A stretch of DNA of 64,000 nucleotides from positions 54,591-118,590 of the forward strand of contig JBEBXH010000008.1 in the NCBI GenBank assembly GCA_040391785.1, in the 5' to 3' direction. Made by a program: the position numbers and the translations under genes. The stretch comes from UBA5239 sp040391785. Its GTDB lineage: Bacteria; Verrucomicrobiota; Lentisphaeria; Victivallales; Victivallaceae. Each line of letters begins with the position of its first letter. The first letter of the stretch is position 1. The notes beneath the pieces are model-generated. The model searched no databases, was not told the origin of the DNA, and was given only the letters and a program-made list of their open reading frames with translations. Below, piece by piece: positions 42,031 to 51,120 of this stretch.

Positions 42031-44169
42031 ATGACCGAGCAGACTTCCCAAAAGCCCGGCGGATATGGACCAGATGGACAAAATGGACATTATGGACACG
42101 ATGGACAATCAAGATTGATTTTAAAACCCGTCCATGAAGTCCATAAGGTCCATTGTGCCCATAATTTTTCCGGCCTCCGGCAAACTCGCCCGATCGACCG
42201 GGAATCACGCGTGCGCCGCCACAATCCGCGGCTCCGCCGGCCGGATGTCCTGAACCCGTTCCAGCTGGGCAACGGCAATTTCGCGTTCGGCGCGGACATC
42301 ACCGGGCTGCAAACCTTTGAGGATGAATATAATCGCGGGCTGCCGCTCGCGACCATGTCGCACGCCATCTGGCACTCACAGCCGGGCAAGCCCGGCTATA
42401 GCTACGCCGGTTATCCGCGCATCGAATGCGGCAGCCGCAACTCACGCTACCTTGAACCGCCGAACGACCGCAATCGCGAATGTGCCGAGCATCTGCGGAA
42501 CAATCCGCACCGTCTCAACCTCGGTAAACTCTCATTTCACTCCGATGAACCGTTGACGCTCGACCGTCTGCAGAATACCGACCAGACGCTCGACCTGTGG
42601 GAAGGCGTTCTGCACAGCCGTTTCCGCCTCGACGGCGTTCCGGTTGAGGTCCGTACCGCCGTGGCCGGACATCTCGACGAACTCGGCGTTATCATCCAAT
42701 CCCCGCTGCTGGCGGCGGGCAAATTACGCGTCCGGCTGGCTTTCCCGTACGGCGGCGCAGCGGCCAACGGCAACAACGCGGTCTGGGACGCTTCGCACAA
42801 GCACCGCACAGTCATGGACGGCGCCCGCCTCCGACGGCAGCTGGACGGCACGGAATACACCGTCGCGCTCAGGATTTCCGGCGGCAGCATGACCCGCATT
42901 TCCGAGCATGAATTCGAGATCACCGCCTCCGGCGACCGCCTCGAACTCGGGGTTCTCTTCGACAGCGAAACCGAACCGCTCCCTGCTGCCGAGGTATTGA
43001 ATTCCAGCCGCCGCGCCTGGTGCGAATTCTGGAACTCCGGCGGCTGCCTCGAGTTCACCGACTGTCCCGAGGAGGCTGTTGAACTCGAAAGGCGCATCGT
43101 GCTCTCCGAATACCTGACCCGGATCAACTGCGCCGGCATTTATCCCCCGGCCGAAACCGGACTGGCATGCAACAGCTGGAGTGGACGTTTTCACCTGGAA
43201 ATGCATTGGTGGCACGCGGTTCACTTCGACCTCTGGAACCGCCCGGAATTGCTGCGGCGAAGTATGGACTTTTACCGGCGGATTCTGCCGGAGGCAAAAA
43301 ACCTTGCCGCCGAACAGGGCTATCGGGGTGCCCGCTGGCCGAAAAGTTCCGGTCCCGGCGGCCATCCGGTCCCCAGTCAAATCGAGCCGTGGCTGATCTG
43401 GCATTTGCCGCACCCGATCTATTATGCGGAGCTTTTTTACCGGCGGCACCCGAATGCCGGGACCCTCAATTATTTCGGGAAGATCGTTGACGAAACCGCC
43501 GTATTTCTGGCTGATTTTCTCTGTTTCGATCCGGTCTCCGGACGCTATCGGGTCGGCCCCCAGGTCATCGATGCCGCCGAAATTTTCCGCGACCGGAACT
43601 CCATTAATCCGACGTTTGAGACTTCATACATCCAATGGGCACTGGAAACCGCGCAGAAATGGCGCGAAAGACGCCGTTTGCCGCGCGATCGCCGGGTCGA
43701 TGACATCCTCAGCCGTTATCCGGTGCCGCAGCCGTTTAACGGCCATTACACGGCCGGCGAATCCGCCCCGGACACCTTCTCGGCGCCCGGCAAGAAATAT
43801 TCCCATCCGATGATGCTGGGAATCTGCGGCATGCTGCCGGGGCAACATTGCGACCGGGAGGTTATGCGGCGTACGCTTCACGACCTGCTCGCCGCCTGGG
43901 ACTGGCACCGCGAGAGCTGGGGCTGGGACTATCCCCTGGCCGCCCTGACCGCCATCCGGCTGGGCGAACCGCAAACTGCGCTCAAAATCCTGCTCATGGA
44001 TACCCCCGCCAACTGTTATCTGATTAACGGCCACAACCATCAGTCACCTGACCTGCCGTGCTACCTGCCCGGCAATGGCGGCTTGCTGGCCGCCGCGGCC
44101 ATGCTGGCCTGCTGCCCCAAGCCCCACGGCTGGAACTGGCAATTCGAGGATCTCGGCCAGCTGCTATGA
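42031..44169 (+). CDS. Putative (alpha/alpha)6-barrel glycosidase
   Basis: I place the start at the ATG at 42031, giving 712 aa; ATGs at 41944 and 41998 overlap the operators or lack a ribosome site. The recognisable part begins near 42193 (IDRESRVRRHN, FQLGNGNFAFGADITGLQTF) and includes WSGRFHLEMHWWHAVHF, GARWPKSSGPGG, PWLIWHLPHPIYYAELFY and WGWDYPLAALTA, a six-hairpin glycosidase fold of the GH65/GH95 kind; I cannot fix the family. No signal peptide, so cytoplasmic. The first about 50 codons run through an inverted-repeat element (42065-42162). Under LacI control. Ends 6 nt into the convergent yggU gene. Confidence 0.7.
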   Translation: MTEQTSQKPGGYGPDGQNGHYGHDGQSRLILKPVHEVHKVHCAHNFSGLRQTRPIDRESRVRRHNPRLRRPDVLNPFQLGNGNFAFGADITGLQTFEDEYNRGLPLATMSHAIWHSQPGKPGYSYAGYPRIECGSRNSRYLEPPNDRNRECAEHLRNNPHRLNLGKLSFHSDEPLTLDRLQNTDQTLDLWEGVLHSRFRLDGVPVEVRTAVAGHLDELGVIIQSPLLAAGKLRVRLAFPYGGAAANGNNAVWDASHKHRTVMDGARLRRQLDGTEYTVALRISGGSMTRISEHEFEITASGDRLELGVLFDSETEPLPAAEVLNSSRRAWCEFWNSGGCLEFTDCPEEAVELERRIVLSEYLTRINCAGIYPPAETGLACNSWSGRFHLEMHWWHAVHFDLWNRPELLRRSMDFYRRILPEAKNLAAEQGYRGARWPKSSGPGGHPVPSQIEPWLIWHLPHPIYYAELFYRRHPNAGTLNYFGKIVDETAVFLADFLCFDPVSGRYRVGPQVIDAAEIFRDRNSINPTFETSYIQWALETAQKWRERRRLPRDRRVDDILSRYPVPQPFNGHYTAGESAPDTFSAPGKKYSHPMMLGICGMLPGQHCDREVMRRTLHDLLAAWDWHRESWGWDYPLAALTAIRLGEPQTALKILLMDTPANCYLINGHNHQSPDLPCYLPGNGGLLAAAAMLACCPKPHGWNWQFEDLGQLL
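42065..42162. repeat. TGGAC inverted-repeat element, copy A
   Basis: Five 9-nt units of ATGGACNNN followed, after 22 nt, by four units of the inverse form, GTCCATNNN. A second copy lies at 52759-52838. This one is inside the 5' end of the glycosidase frame. The 9-nt period keeps the frame open. Confidence 0.75.
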
Positions 44170-44472
44170 TGCGATCAGGCGGGCGATGAGGTCCGGTTTG
44201 GAGATCCCGGCCAGTGCCAGTACTTTGCGGCGGGAGGTGTGGCCGGAGTCCAGCTCCACCAGGGACTTTGAGAGGCCGGTCCGTTTGGCTATGTATTTGC
44301 ACAAATGCGCATTGGCCTTGCCATCCACCGGGGGAGCGGTGATGGAGATCTTGACGGCGTCGCCGTGAATCCCGGCAATGGCGTCTTTCGACGATTTCGG
44401 CTGGATCCAACAAGGTAAAAGGAGACCTTTCGGGGTCTCCTTGATTAGTGCTTCGAGCTCTTCGGCGAACAT
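44164..44472 (-). CDS. yggU: YggU/DUF167 family protein
   Basis: 102 aa. It contains the DUF167 pattern: LPCWIQPKSSKDAIAGIHGDAVKISITAPPVDGKANAHLCKYIAKRTGLSKSLVELDSGHTSRRKVL. Such proteins are small alpha/beta proteins of unknown role. Its start overlaps the ftsH stop by 1 nt. A terminator-like hairpin lies inside its first codons (44419-44442). The end overlaps the convergent glycosidase gene by 6 nt. Confidence 0.88.
   Translation of the reverse strand: MFAEELEALIKETPKGLLLPCWIQPKSSKDAIAGIHGDAVKISITAPPVDGKANAHLCKYIAKRTGLSKSLVELDSGHTSRRKVLALAGISKPDLIARLIAS
44419..44442 (-). terminator. Terminator-like hairpin within the start of yggU
   Basis: On the minus strand AAGGAGACC-CCGAAA-GGTCTCCTT followed by TT. 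It is a perfect 9-bp stem 30 nt after the ftsH stop. It could end part of the ftsH transcripts inside the yggU frame. The T-run is short. Confidence 0.45.
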
Positions 44473-46517
44473 TACTGTCCGGGGGTGAGAGCGTCCGGGG
44501 CGATCACCACATCGGCGGGCCCGTCGGTCGGCCTGATATCCTTTTCAAAGGCCTTGTCGCCTTCAATCGGCGGCAAACCGAGCAGTACGCGTACTTCCTC
44601 ACCGGTCAGGGATTCTTTTTCCAGCAGTTCCTGCGCCAGTTTTTCGAGGTCGGCATAGTGTTCATTGAGCATCTTGCGGGCGCGGGTCAAGGCGCTGCCG
44701 ATGATGTTCTGCACCTGAATGTCGATCTTGGCGGCGGTTTCCTGGCTGTAGCTGTCGCCCTGGCCCTGATCGGCACGCACGTAAACCGGATGGGTCAAAT
44801 CGCCATAGCGGATCGGCCCGATTTCATCGTTCATACCGAACGCGCAGACCATCAGACGGGCAATGCGCGAAGCGTGTTCGATGTCCCCGGCCGCGCCGCT
44901 GGTGATGTCCTTGAAAACGAGTTCTTCGGCCACCCGGCCGCCCATCAGGACGGCGAGTTCGTCTACCAGTTCGTTGCGGCTCTGGGTATAGGAATCCTCG
45001 GTCGGCATGGTCATGGTGGCGCCGAGATAGGCGCGGCCGCGCGGGATAATCGTAACTTTGTGCACCGGGGTGGCGTGTTCGCAATACATCGCCATCAACG
45101 TATGGCCGGCTTCATGATAAGCGGTGAGTTTGCGCTCGCGCTCATTGATGGTACGGCTGCGGCGCTCACGGCCCCAGCGGACCTTGTCGCGAGCTTCTTC
45201 CATGTCGGCCTGGTTGGCGGCTTCGCGGTCATTGCGGGCGGCCAGCAGCGCGGCTTCGTTGCAGAGGTTGGCGATATCCGCGCCGGAGAATCCGGGCGTG
45301 GTCTTGGCAATGGTGTCGAGGTCGACATCCTTGGTGATGCGGATATTCTTGGTATGGACGTCGAGCACCTGACGGCGTCCCTTGATATCGGGCAGGTCCA
45401 GCACGATCTGACGGTCAAAACGGCCGGGGCGCAGCAATGCCGGGTCCAGCACGTCCGGACGGTTCGTCGCGGCGATGACAATCACTCCGGCCTGGGTTTC
45501 CAGACCGTCCATTTCCACCAGCATGGCGTTCAGCGTCTGTTCACGTTCGTCGTGGCCGCCGCCCAATCCGGAGAAACGGGAGCGCCCGACCGCGTCGATT
45601 TCGTCGATGAAAATCAGGCTCGGCATATGCTTGCGGGCCTGTTCGAACATATCGCGGACGCGGCTCGCGCCGACCCCCACGAACATTTCCACAAAGTCCG
45701 AACCGCTGATCGAGAAAAACGGCACATTCGCCTCCGCCGCCACGGCCTTGGCCAGCAGCGTCTTACCGGTCCCGGGGGGACCCATCAACAGACAGCCCTT
45801 CGGAATCTTGCCGCCGATCATCTTGAATTTGAGCGGATCTTTCAGGAACGAAATGATTTCGCTGATTTCTTCCTTGGCTTCATCGCAGCCGGCGATGTCG
45901 TCGAAGGTGATATTGAGTTCATTGGGCATAATCATGCGGGCGCGGCTCTTGCCGAACTGCATGGCGCCCCGCCCGGCCATTTTCATCTGGCGCGAGAAAA
46001 GGAAATAGAATAATCCGATAATCAGCACGATCGGAATGATGGTGAACAGCATGTTCCACCAGTTTTCGCGGGTTTCGACGTCGCGCTTGACATTGGCCTG
46101 GCTCATCAGTGCTTCGAGGCGCTCCGAGTAAATCACGCGGGTTTTATAGGCCACGCGGTTGGGATCTTCACCCTTTTTAACTTTGGCCGCCGGAGCGGTT
46201 TTGTCGACATTGTCAAGGGTCACGTAGCGCTCGCCGTCGATATTGATGATACGGTCGGATTCAGCCCGGCTGCGCGCCGAGATGATCAGCCCTTTCTGCA
46301 GATAGTCTTCGAATTCGGTCTGTGAAATATTGCGGCTGGGGCCGCCCAGCGTGTCGCCGCCGCTCTTCATCACTACAAATATGCCGATCAGCACAAACAA
46401 ACCGACCCAGATCAGCAGCGACACCGGGGCGCGACGGCCCGGATTCGGCGGCGGGGGCGGAGGGAGGTTCTTGTTCTGGTTTTCCGGCGGCACGCCTTTA
46501 TTGTCGTTGTTGTCCAT
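44472..46517 (-). CDS. ftsH: ATP-dependent zinc metalloprotease FtsH
   Basis: 681 aa. A Pro/Asn-rich N-terminus comes first, then TM1 (about 30-48) and a periplasmic domain, TM2 near 152-170, the AAA domain with GPPGTGKTLLAKA, FIDEIDAVGR, and the second region of homology (RPGRFDRQIVLDLPD), and the protease HEAGH zinc motif near 470 with LGGRVAEELVF. All catalytic parts are intact and the length is usual. It degrades membrane and regulatory proteins. It is first in a pair with yggU. Confidence 0.97.
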   Translation of the reverse strand: MDNNDNKGVPPENQNKNLPPPPPPNPGRRAPVSLLIWVGLFVLIGIFVVMKSGGDTLGGPSRNISQTEFEDYLQKGLIISARSRAESDRIINIDGERYVTLDNVDKTAPAAKVKKGEDPNRVAYKTRVIYSERLEALMSQANVKRDVETRENWWNMLFTIIPIVLIIGLFYFLFSRQMKMAGRGAMQFGKSRARMIMPNELNITFDDIAGCDEAKEEISEIISFLKDPLKFKMIGGKIPKGCLLMGPPGTGKTLLAKAVAAEANVPFFSISGSDFVEMFVGVGASRVRDMFEQARKHMPSLIFIDEIDAVGRSRFSGLGGGHDEREQTLNAMLVEMDGLETQAGVIVIAATNRPDVLDPALLRPGRFDRQIVLDLPDIKGRRQVLDVHTKNIRITKDVDLDTIAKTTPGFSGADIANLCNEAALLAARNDREAANQADMEEARDKVRWGRERRSRTINERERKLTAYHEAGHTLMAMYCEHATPVHKVTIIPRGRAYLGATMTMPTEDSYTQSRNELVDELAVLMGGRVAEELVFKDITSGAAGDIEHASRIARLMVCAFGMNDEIGPIRYGDLTHPVYVRADQGQGDSYSQETAAKIDIQVQNIIGSALTRARKMLNEHYADLEKLAQELLEKESLTGEEVRVLLGLPPIEGDKAFEKDIRPTDGPADVVIAPDALTPGQ

Positions 46518-46590
46518 GTAAAATCCTGAAATAATTTATACGCAAAAATCCCGGCGGGATGTCATGACGCTATGATTGTTAAAGCGAATT

Positions 46591-47127
46591 CTATTGAGAA
46601 TTGGCCTTGATTATAAGTACCAGAACGACGACCAGCAATCCCACGATACACAATGCAAGCAGGCCGATCCCGGCGATAACAAGTTTCTGACTCATAATCC
46701 CTTTTTTCCGCTCTTCCTGGGCGAACGGCGAGAGATTATCCATTTTGGTAACCACGGTTTTCATCGCGATATCGGTACTGTCGAGGTCAATACCGGTCTT
46801 GGTGCGGGTCAGCGAAGCCGTCGACAGTCCGTCGTCGAAGTCATACAGGATTTCAACCCCGCCCAGCTGAATGATATCGCTGCTTTTCAGCAACTGCTCG
46901 GTAATCGGCACGTTGTTGACCCGGGTACCGTTGGTACTGTTGTTATCCCTGAGCACATAATTGCCGTCTTCCGTCTTGATGAAATCGCAGTGATGAGAGC
47001 TTAATGTGGAATCTTTGATGCAAATGCTCTGGGCTTCCGAACGGCCCGCAGGATGAATATCTTCCGTCAATTCGAAAGATTTCCCGCGCAGTTTTTCCGA
47101 GAGGACTATCAGTTTTGGATTTGCCAT
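46591..47127 (-). CDS. FHA-domain protein with C-terminal membrane anchor
   Basis: 178 aa. The FHA domain is at about 15-95 with the ordered motifs GRSE, SSHHCDF and NNSTNGTRVN, which form the phosphothreonine pocket. A Thr/Ser-rich linker follows and one C-terminal helix (about 150-172, LVIAGIGLLALCIVGLLVVVLVLI) anchors it with the FHA part in the cytoplasm. It should read phosphorylation by kinases such as those in this window; the link is inference. Stands alone between ftsH and the AraC regulator. Confidence 0.88.
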   Translation of the reverse strand: MANPKLIVLSEKLRGKSFELTEDIHPAGRSEAQSICIKDSTLSSHHCDFIKTEDGNYVLRDNNSTNGTRVNNVPITEQLLKSSDIIQLGGVEILYDFDDGLSTASLTRTKTGIDLDSTDIAMKTVVTKMDNLSPFAQEERKKGIMSQKLVIAGIGLLALCIVGLLVVVLVLIIKANSQ

Positions 47128-47256
47128 AAAACACTCAACTCAATTATAGTATAATTTTTATATATTCTTATAACACACTAAAATATAGCTACGAAAGGCG
47201 TTTTGTCAAAAAAAAAATCGCGAAAAAGTATCATTTGTCGAAAAAAAAGTGCTTTT

Positions 47257-48069
47257 TCAGAATTTTTGACCATTTTTCCCCGGGTCGCGCTGCATACTCC
47301 GCCGGGCCATATCCGGGGAGCATCCAAAATATCTGCGGAACGCATTGCTGAAATAATGCGGACATTTCCAGCCGCAGAGGATGGCAACCTCCTTGATCTG
47401 ATAATGTTGCCGGGCAAGCAGCAGTCGCGCTTTTTCCAGACGGTAGCGGACCAGATATTCGCGCGGCGTGGTATTCATTTCCTTTCTCATCAGAAACTGT
47501 ATGTAATTCGGCGAGTAGTTCACCGCCCGGGCGACTTCGGCCATGGTCAGCTCCGGATTATAATAATTCAGGTGAATATAGTTACAGATCCGGCGCGCAC
47601 CGGTGTTGCCGCCGGCGGAATCCGGCACCAGTGAGCACTCCGCCAGCACCAGTGCGAACAACAGCTGCAGCGCCAGCGGCCCCTGTGTACTGCTCTCCGC
47701 CGCCGCCATATCGAGTTTATCCAGCAGCAACGGCAGCAGCGGCGAAAAAAGCTCCCCCACAATGTTCCCGCCACGAATGTAGCTGATACTTTCTTTTTTG
47801 ACATGAAACGAGATATGATGCTGAAGTTCCACAGCGCTCAGCGGCCGGTGCATGCGATACGGTATGGTGATATCCGCCGCCCGGATCCGGCTGTAATCGG
47901 TGGAGCCGTCGGTATTTCCCCGGAAAACCAGCCGGATTTCGTAGAACTCATGCAGATGGACCGCAGAGCTCCCCGTCTGGTCGCAGTGGCTGCAGAACGG
48001 AAAGTCAAAAGGAATATGGCGGGCGAGGGCTTCCCGGAGCCGCGCGATAATTTGCGATTCATCGATCAT
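47257..48069 (-). CDS. AraC-family transcriptional regulator
   Basis: 270 aa. The N-terminal cupin-like sensor (HLHEFYEIRLVFRG, about 35-110) is followed by two HTH motifs at about 170-260: LTMAEVARAVNYSPNYIQFLMRKEMN and YQIKEVAILCGWKCPHYFSNAFRRYFGCSPDMARR. It is divergent from the SGNH-sialidase gene, 170 bp away, and probably controls it in response to a sugar. Confidence 0.9.
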   Translation of the reverse strand: MIDESQIIARLREALARHIPFDFPFCSHCDQTGSSAVHLHEFYEIRLVFRGNTDGSTDYSRIRAADITIPYRMHRPLSAVELQHHISFHVKKESISYIRGGNIVGELFSPLLPLLLDKLDMAAAESSTQGPLALQLLFALVLAECSLVPDSAGGNTGARRICNYIHLNYYNPELTMAEVARAVNYSPNYIQFLMRKEMNTTPREYLVRYRLEKARLLLARQHYQIKEVAILCGWKCPHYFSNAFRRYFGCSPDMARRSMQRDPGKNGQKF

Positions 48070-48184
48070 GATTTTTTTCCGGATTTCAGAAATTATTATA
48101 CATCATATCAGGAAAAATGCGACAAACTTTTATAAAATCTTAGATTTTTATATGCAATGATAACTTTTTACATGCGCTCATCGA

Positions 48185-48212
48185 TTGCTTTTCAGCTGAA
48201 AAACGATATACT
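48185..48212 (+). promoter_or_regulatory. Promoter of SGNH-sialidase gene
   Basis: TTGCTT (48185-48190), spacer 16, TATACT (48207-48212), 28 nt before the start codon. The rest of the 170-bp divergent region probably contains the AraC-type sites; none is clear as a repeat. Confidence 0.5.
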
Positions 48213-48239
48213 AATTGCAACTTGTTAAGGATCGAGCAT

Positions 48240-49964
48240 ATGAAAACGTTGAAGAATAAAGATGTCTTGCGGGTGCTTTTTTTCGGCAGTTCCATTGTGG
48301 CGCCGCGCGGCGAATTGAAGGTGGCGGCCACGTGGACCGGGGAATATCTCAGCAAGGCGGGCATCGCAAATACGGTTATCAACGCCGGAGTGCCGGGCGA
48401 CTCCTCCGAAATGGGCCGCGCCCGCTTTGCCGACGACGTGCTGGCGCGCAAACCAGATATCGTGGTCATGACTTTCGGCATCAATGATTCCGCGATCGAC
48501 GTCTGGAAGGACGCCACTGACCCGCGTGTTTCCATCGAACGCTATGTCGAAAACCTCACTTACATGTGCCGGCAAATGAAACAGCACGGCATCCGGGTGA
48601 TCCTGTTTTCGGCCCCGCCGCTGTATATGACGGAACAGCTGTATTCGTATTACGGCAAGGAGCCATACCTGAGCCAAGGATTCAATTTCCTGCTGGATCA
48701 ATATCTGGCGAAAATACCCGAAGTGGCGGCGGCCTGGGGCGCGACTTTTGTGGACGTGAACCGGAAAATCCGCGCCCTGGCCGGCGGCGACACCGAAAAG
48801 CTGCTGGATTACTCCCTCGACGGTATGCACCCGAACGACGCCGGTCAGGAGATCATCGCACAGATGCTCACCCCCGAAATCGAGCGCTATCTGAATTCGG
48901 AATCCGTCATACAACTCGATTCCGGCCCCGGCAATCCCCGGAACTCGGAGGGCGCATTCGTCCAATTGAGAGACGGCAGGCTGATGTTCGCCTATTCCAG
49001 ATACAACGGCGACACCTGGCATGACCACGCCTCCGCCGACATCGCGGCGATTTATTCCACAGACGGCGGGCGGAGCTGGACGGAACAGCCGGAAATCATC
49101 TTTCACCATGAAGGGCACGGAAATCTGATGAGCCCCTCGCTGCTGCGTCTGCAGAACGGACGGATCGCGGCGGTTATGCTGCGGAAACGGTTCATCGAGG
49201 AGAAATTCTGCGACTGCCGCCCGATGATCGCGTTTTCAGACGACGAAGGCGCCAGCTGGAGCAAGCTTCAATACTGCACCTCCATCCCCGGTTATCACGT
49301 GGTGAACCATGACCGGCTGATTCAACTGAAGTCGGGCCGGCTGCTGCTCCCGGCGGCGCTTCACCGCTGGCAGGACGACGACGACTGCGGTGTCAGCATG
49401 CGGGCCACCGTTTATATGTTTTACTCCGACGACAACGGGGCCAACTGGCACGAAGCGCCGGGCTGGATCCTGCCGCTGCAGGAGAGCGGCACCGGGCTGC
49501 AGGAGCCGGGCCTGATCGAACTGAATAACGGCACGCTCATGGCGTGGTTCCGTACCGACCTCGGCTGTCAATACAAGGCATTTTCCCACGATGGCGGCAT
49601 GACCTGGAGCCACGCGGTCGCGGCCAGGGAGTTTCCGGCACCGCCCTCGCCGCTGAGCATGAAGCGCGCTCCCGGCGGTGAGCTGATCGCCATCTGGAAC
49701 GACTATACCCCCCGGTGGGGCGTCGCTCCACGGGAGGGCTCATGGGGCCGGACGCCGCTGGTCATGGCCGTGAGCCACAATGAAGGCGTGAGCTGGGATT
49801 GGGAAAACCGTACGCTTCTGGAGGGGATGGATACCCACGGTTATTGCTATACCGCCATGTATTTCACGGATGACGCCCTGCTGCTGGCTTATTGCTGCGG
49901 CGGCGGGAGCCGAACCATCACACTGCAGGACCTCCGTATCCGCAGAATCGAAAATTACAGCTGA
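48240..49964 (+). CDS. SGNH-hydrolase/sialidase fusion
   Basis: 574 aa from the ATG at 48240 (AAGGATCGAG before it; a TTG 6 codons earlier is possible). Residues 1-215 are an SGNH/GDSL esterase: LFFGSSIVAPRG (Ser), NAGVPGD, FGINDSAID (Gly-x-Asn-Asp), and DGMHPNDAG (Asp/His). Residues 225-574 are a sialidase beta-propeller with five Asp boxes: STDGGRSW, SDDEGASW, SDDNGANW, SHDGGMTW and SHNEGVSW. No signal peptide is seen. The likely job is removal of O-acetyl groups and then sialic acid from glycans; alternatively the esterase acts on other acylated sugars. AraC-controlled. Confidence 0.85.
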   Translation: MKTLKNKDVLRVLFFGSSIVAPRGELKVAATWTGEYLSKAGIANTVINAGVPGDSSEMGRARFADDVLARKPDIVVMTFGINDSAIDVWKDATDPRVSIERYVENLTYMCRQMKQHGIRVILFSAPPLYMTEQLYSYYGKEPYLSQGFNFLLDQYLAKIPEVAAAWGATFVDVNRKIRALAGGDTEKLLDYSLDGMHPNDAGQEIIAQMLTPEIERYLNSESVIQLDSGPGNPRNSEGAFVQLRDGRLMFAYSRYNGDTWHDHASADIAAIYSTDGGRSWTEQPEIIFHHEGHGNLMSPSLLRLQNGRIAAVMLRKRFIEEKFCDCRPMIAFSDDEGASWSKLQYCTSIPGYHVVNHDRLIQLKSGRLLLPAALHRWQDDDDCGVSMRATVYMFYSDDNGANWHEAPGWILPLQESGTGLQEPGLIELNNGTLMAWFRTDLGCQYKAFSHDGGMTWSHAVAAREFPAPPSPLSMKRAPGGELIAIWNDYTPRWGVAPREGSWGRTPLVMAVSHNEGVSWDWENRTLLEGMDTHGYCYTAMYFTDDALLLAYCCGGGSRTITLQDLRIRRIENYS

Positions 49965-49995
49965 CTTCAAAGCCCAAAGGCGCATTCATTTTCAA

Positions 49996-50550
49996 TTATT
50001 TCAAGGGCTGGGCGTTTTTCATCATCGCTTTGAAAACGATTTCGAGGATTTGCAGTTCCCACTCCACGTCGGCCGCGGCGCGGTGCGCGGCCATGTTTTC
50101 AAAGGTATCGGCCAGCTGGAAACTGCGTCGCAGATTCTGCAGACTGTAGCTGGGCAGTCCTTTGTGGGTGGAGCGGACGAGACGCAGCAGGTCCATGGTT
50201 TTGCCCTTCCAGAGCTCCTGCCCGGAACGCGCCAGGCTCTCCTGCAGAAAGCTCAGGTCGAAGCGGGCATTGTGCGCCACCAGCGTGCTCTCGCGCGCCA
50301 TGTCCATGAATTTGTGGGAAATATCGTGAAAAGCCGGGGCATCCGCCACCATCTCGTCGGTGATGTGATGAATGGCGATTACCGAGGACGGAATCATGCA
50401 GCGCGGGTTGATCAGCGTCTCAAACCGCGTCACCGTGCCGTCGCGCTCGATCCGGGCGGCGGCCAGCTCGACGATGCGGTGGTGCACCGGGCTCATCCCG
50501 GTGGTTTCCACGTCAAATACCGTAAACGGTCCGTATTCGTACCACTCCAT
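49996..50550 (-). CDS. DnaQ-family 3'-5' exonuclease
   Basis: 184 aa. DEDDh motifs: FDVETTGM (Asp, Glu), LVAHNARFDLSFL (Asp), and AHRAAADVEW (His, Asp). This is the length of a stand-alone epsilon-type exonuclease, without the C-terminal parts of PolC or DinG. It is third in a leftward operon after galE and a DUF2059 gene, 9 nt after the latter. Likely proofreading or another DNA/RNA trimming role. Confidence 0.9.
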   Translation of the reverse strand: MEWYEYGPFTVFDVETTGMSPVHHRIVELAAARIERDGTVTRFETLINPRCMIPSSVIAIHHITDEMVADAPAFHDISHKFMDMARESTLVAHNARFDLSFLQESLARSGQELWKGKTMDLLRLVRSTHKGLPSYSLQNLRRSFQLADTFENMAAHRAAADVEWELQILEIVFKAMMKNAQPLK

Positions 50551-50559
50551 ACGGCGGGG

Positions 50560-51108
50560 TCAAGTCCCTTGGGGCGGAGCGGCGGGAATCCGGCCGATGG
50601 GTTTAATCTGAACGTCGACCGGTTCCTGGGCCGGCACTTTGGCCTTCAGGATTTCCTTGGCGCGCTCGTCGGCCTCGCGGCTGTGCTTGTTCAATACCGC
50701 GTTGATATCGCGGGTCATATCGTCATTCAGCAGCCGCATTTTTTTGCCGACATCGGAATTATAAAATGCCGCAATCGCCTTCAATTCCTCGACGCTGAAA
50801 CGTTCCGCATAGATTTTGGCGGTATCGCTCTTCACTTCTTCGAGGTTCATTTCTTCCTTGATTGCGCTTTTCAGTTCTTCCTTGACCTTGTCGGCGGCCT
50901 TCTGGTCCTTGGCCCGGGCCAGATAGCGGTCGATCAGGGAATCGCACCGGTTCCGGTAAACCTTCACAGCCCGCTCCAGGTTTTTGGTGGTTCCGTTCAG
51001 TTCAAGGATCTCGCCGGCGAGCTTGATTTGTTCGGCGGAGACTTTTTCCTGGGCGCACAGCGGCATCAGGGCCAACCCCAGCACAATCAGTGCAGCAATC
51101 TGTTTCAT
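50560..51108 (-). CDS. Secreted DUF2059-type protein
   Basis: 182 aa. The signal peptide is at about 1-19 (IAALIVLGLALMPLCAQ). The rest is helical and includes the DUF2059 stretch ERFSVEELKAIAAFYNSDVGKKMRLLNDDMTRDINAVL. A Pro-rich tail follows. Periplasmic, function unknown. 12 nt after galE. Confidence 0.8.
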   Translation of the reverse strand: MKQIAALIVLGLALMPLCAQEKVSAEQIKLAGEILELNGTTKNLERAVKVYRNRCDSLIDRYLARAKDQKAADKVKEELKSAIKEEMNLEEVKSDTAKIYAERFSVEELKAIAAFYNSDVGKKMRLLNDDMTRDINAVLNKHSREADERAKEILKAKVPAQEPVDVQIKPIGRIPAAPPQGT

Positions 51109-51120
51109 GATTCGCTTTCC

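Noticed and set aside
42065..42162. Possible CRISPR-like array of 9-nt units
   Set aside because: Units are too short, contiguous and arranged as an inverted pair; no spacers and no cas genes in the window.
44448..46013. Long open frame (521 codons) on the strand opposite ftsH
   Set aside because: The minus-strand frame is a textbook FtsH with all motifs; the opposite frame has no family features and arises from the GC-rich codon pattern.
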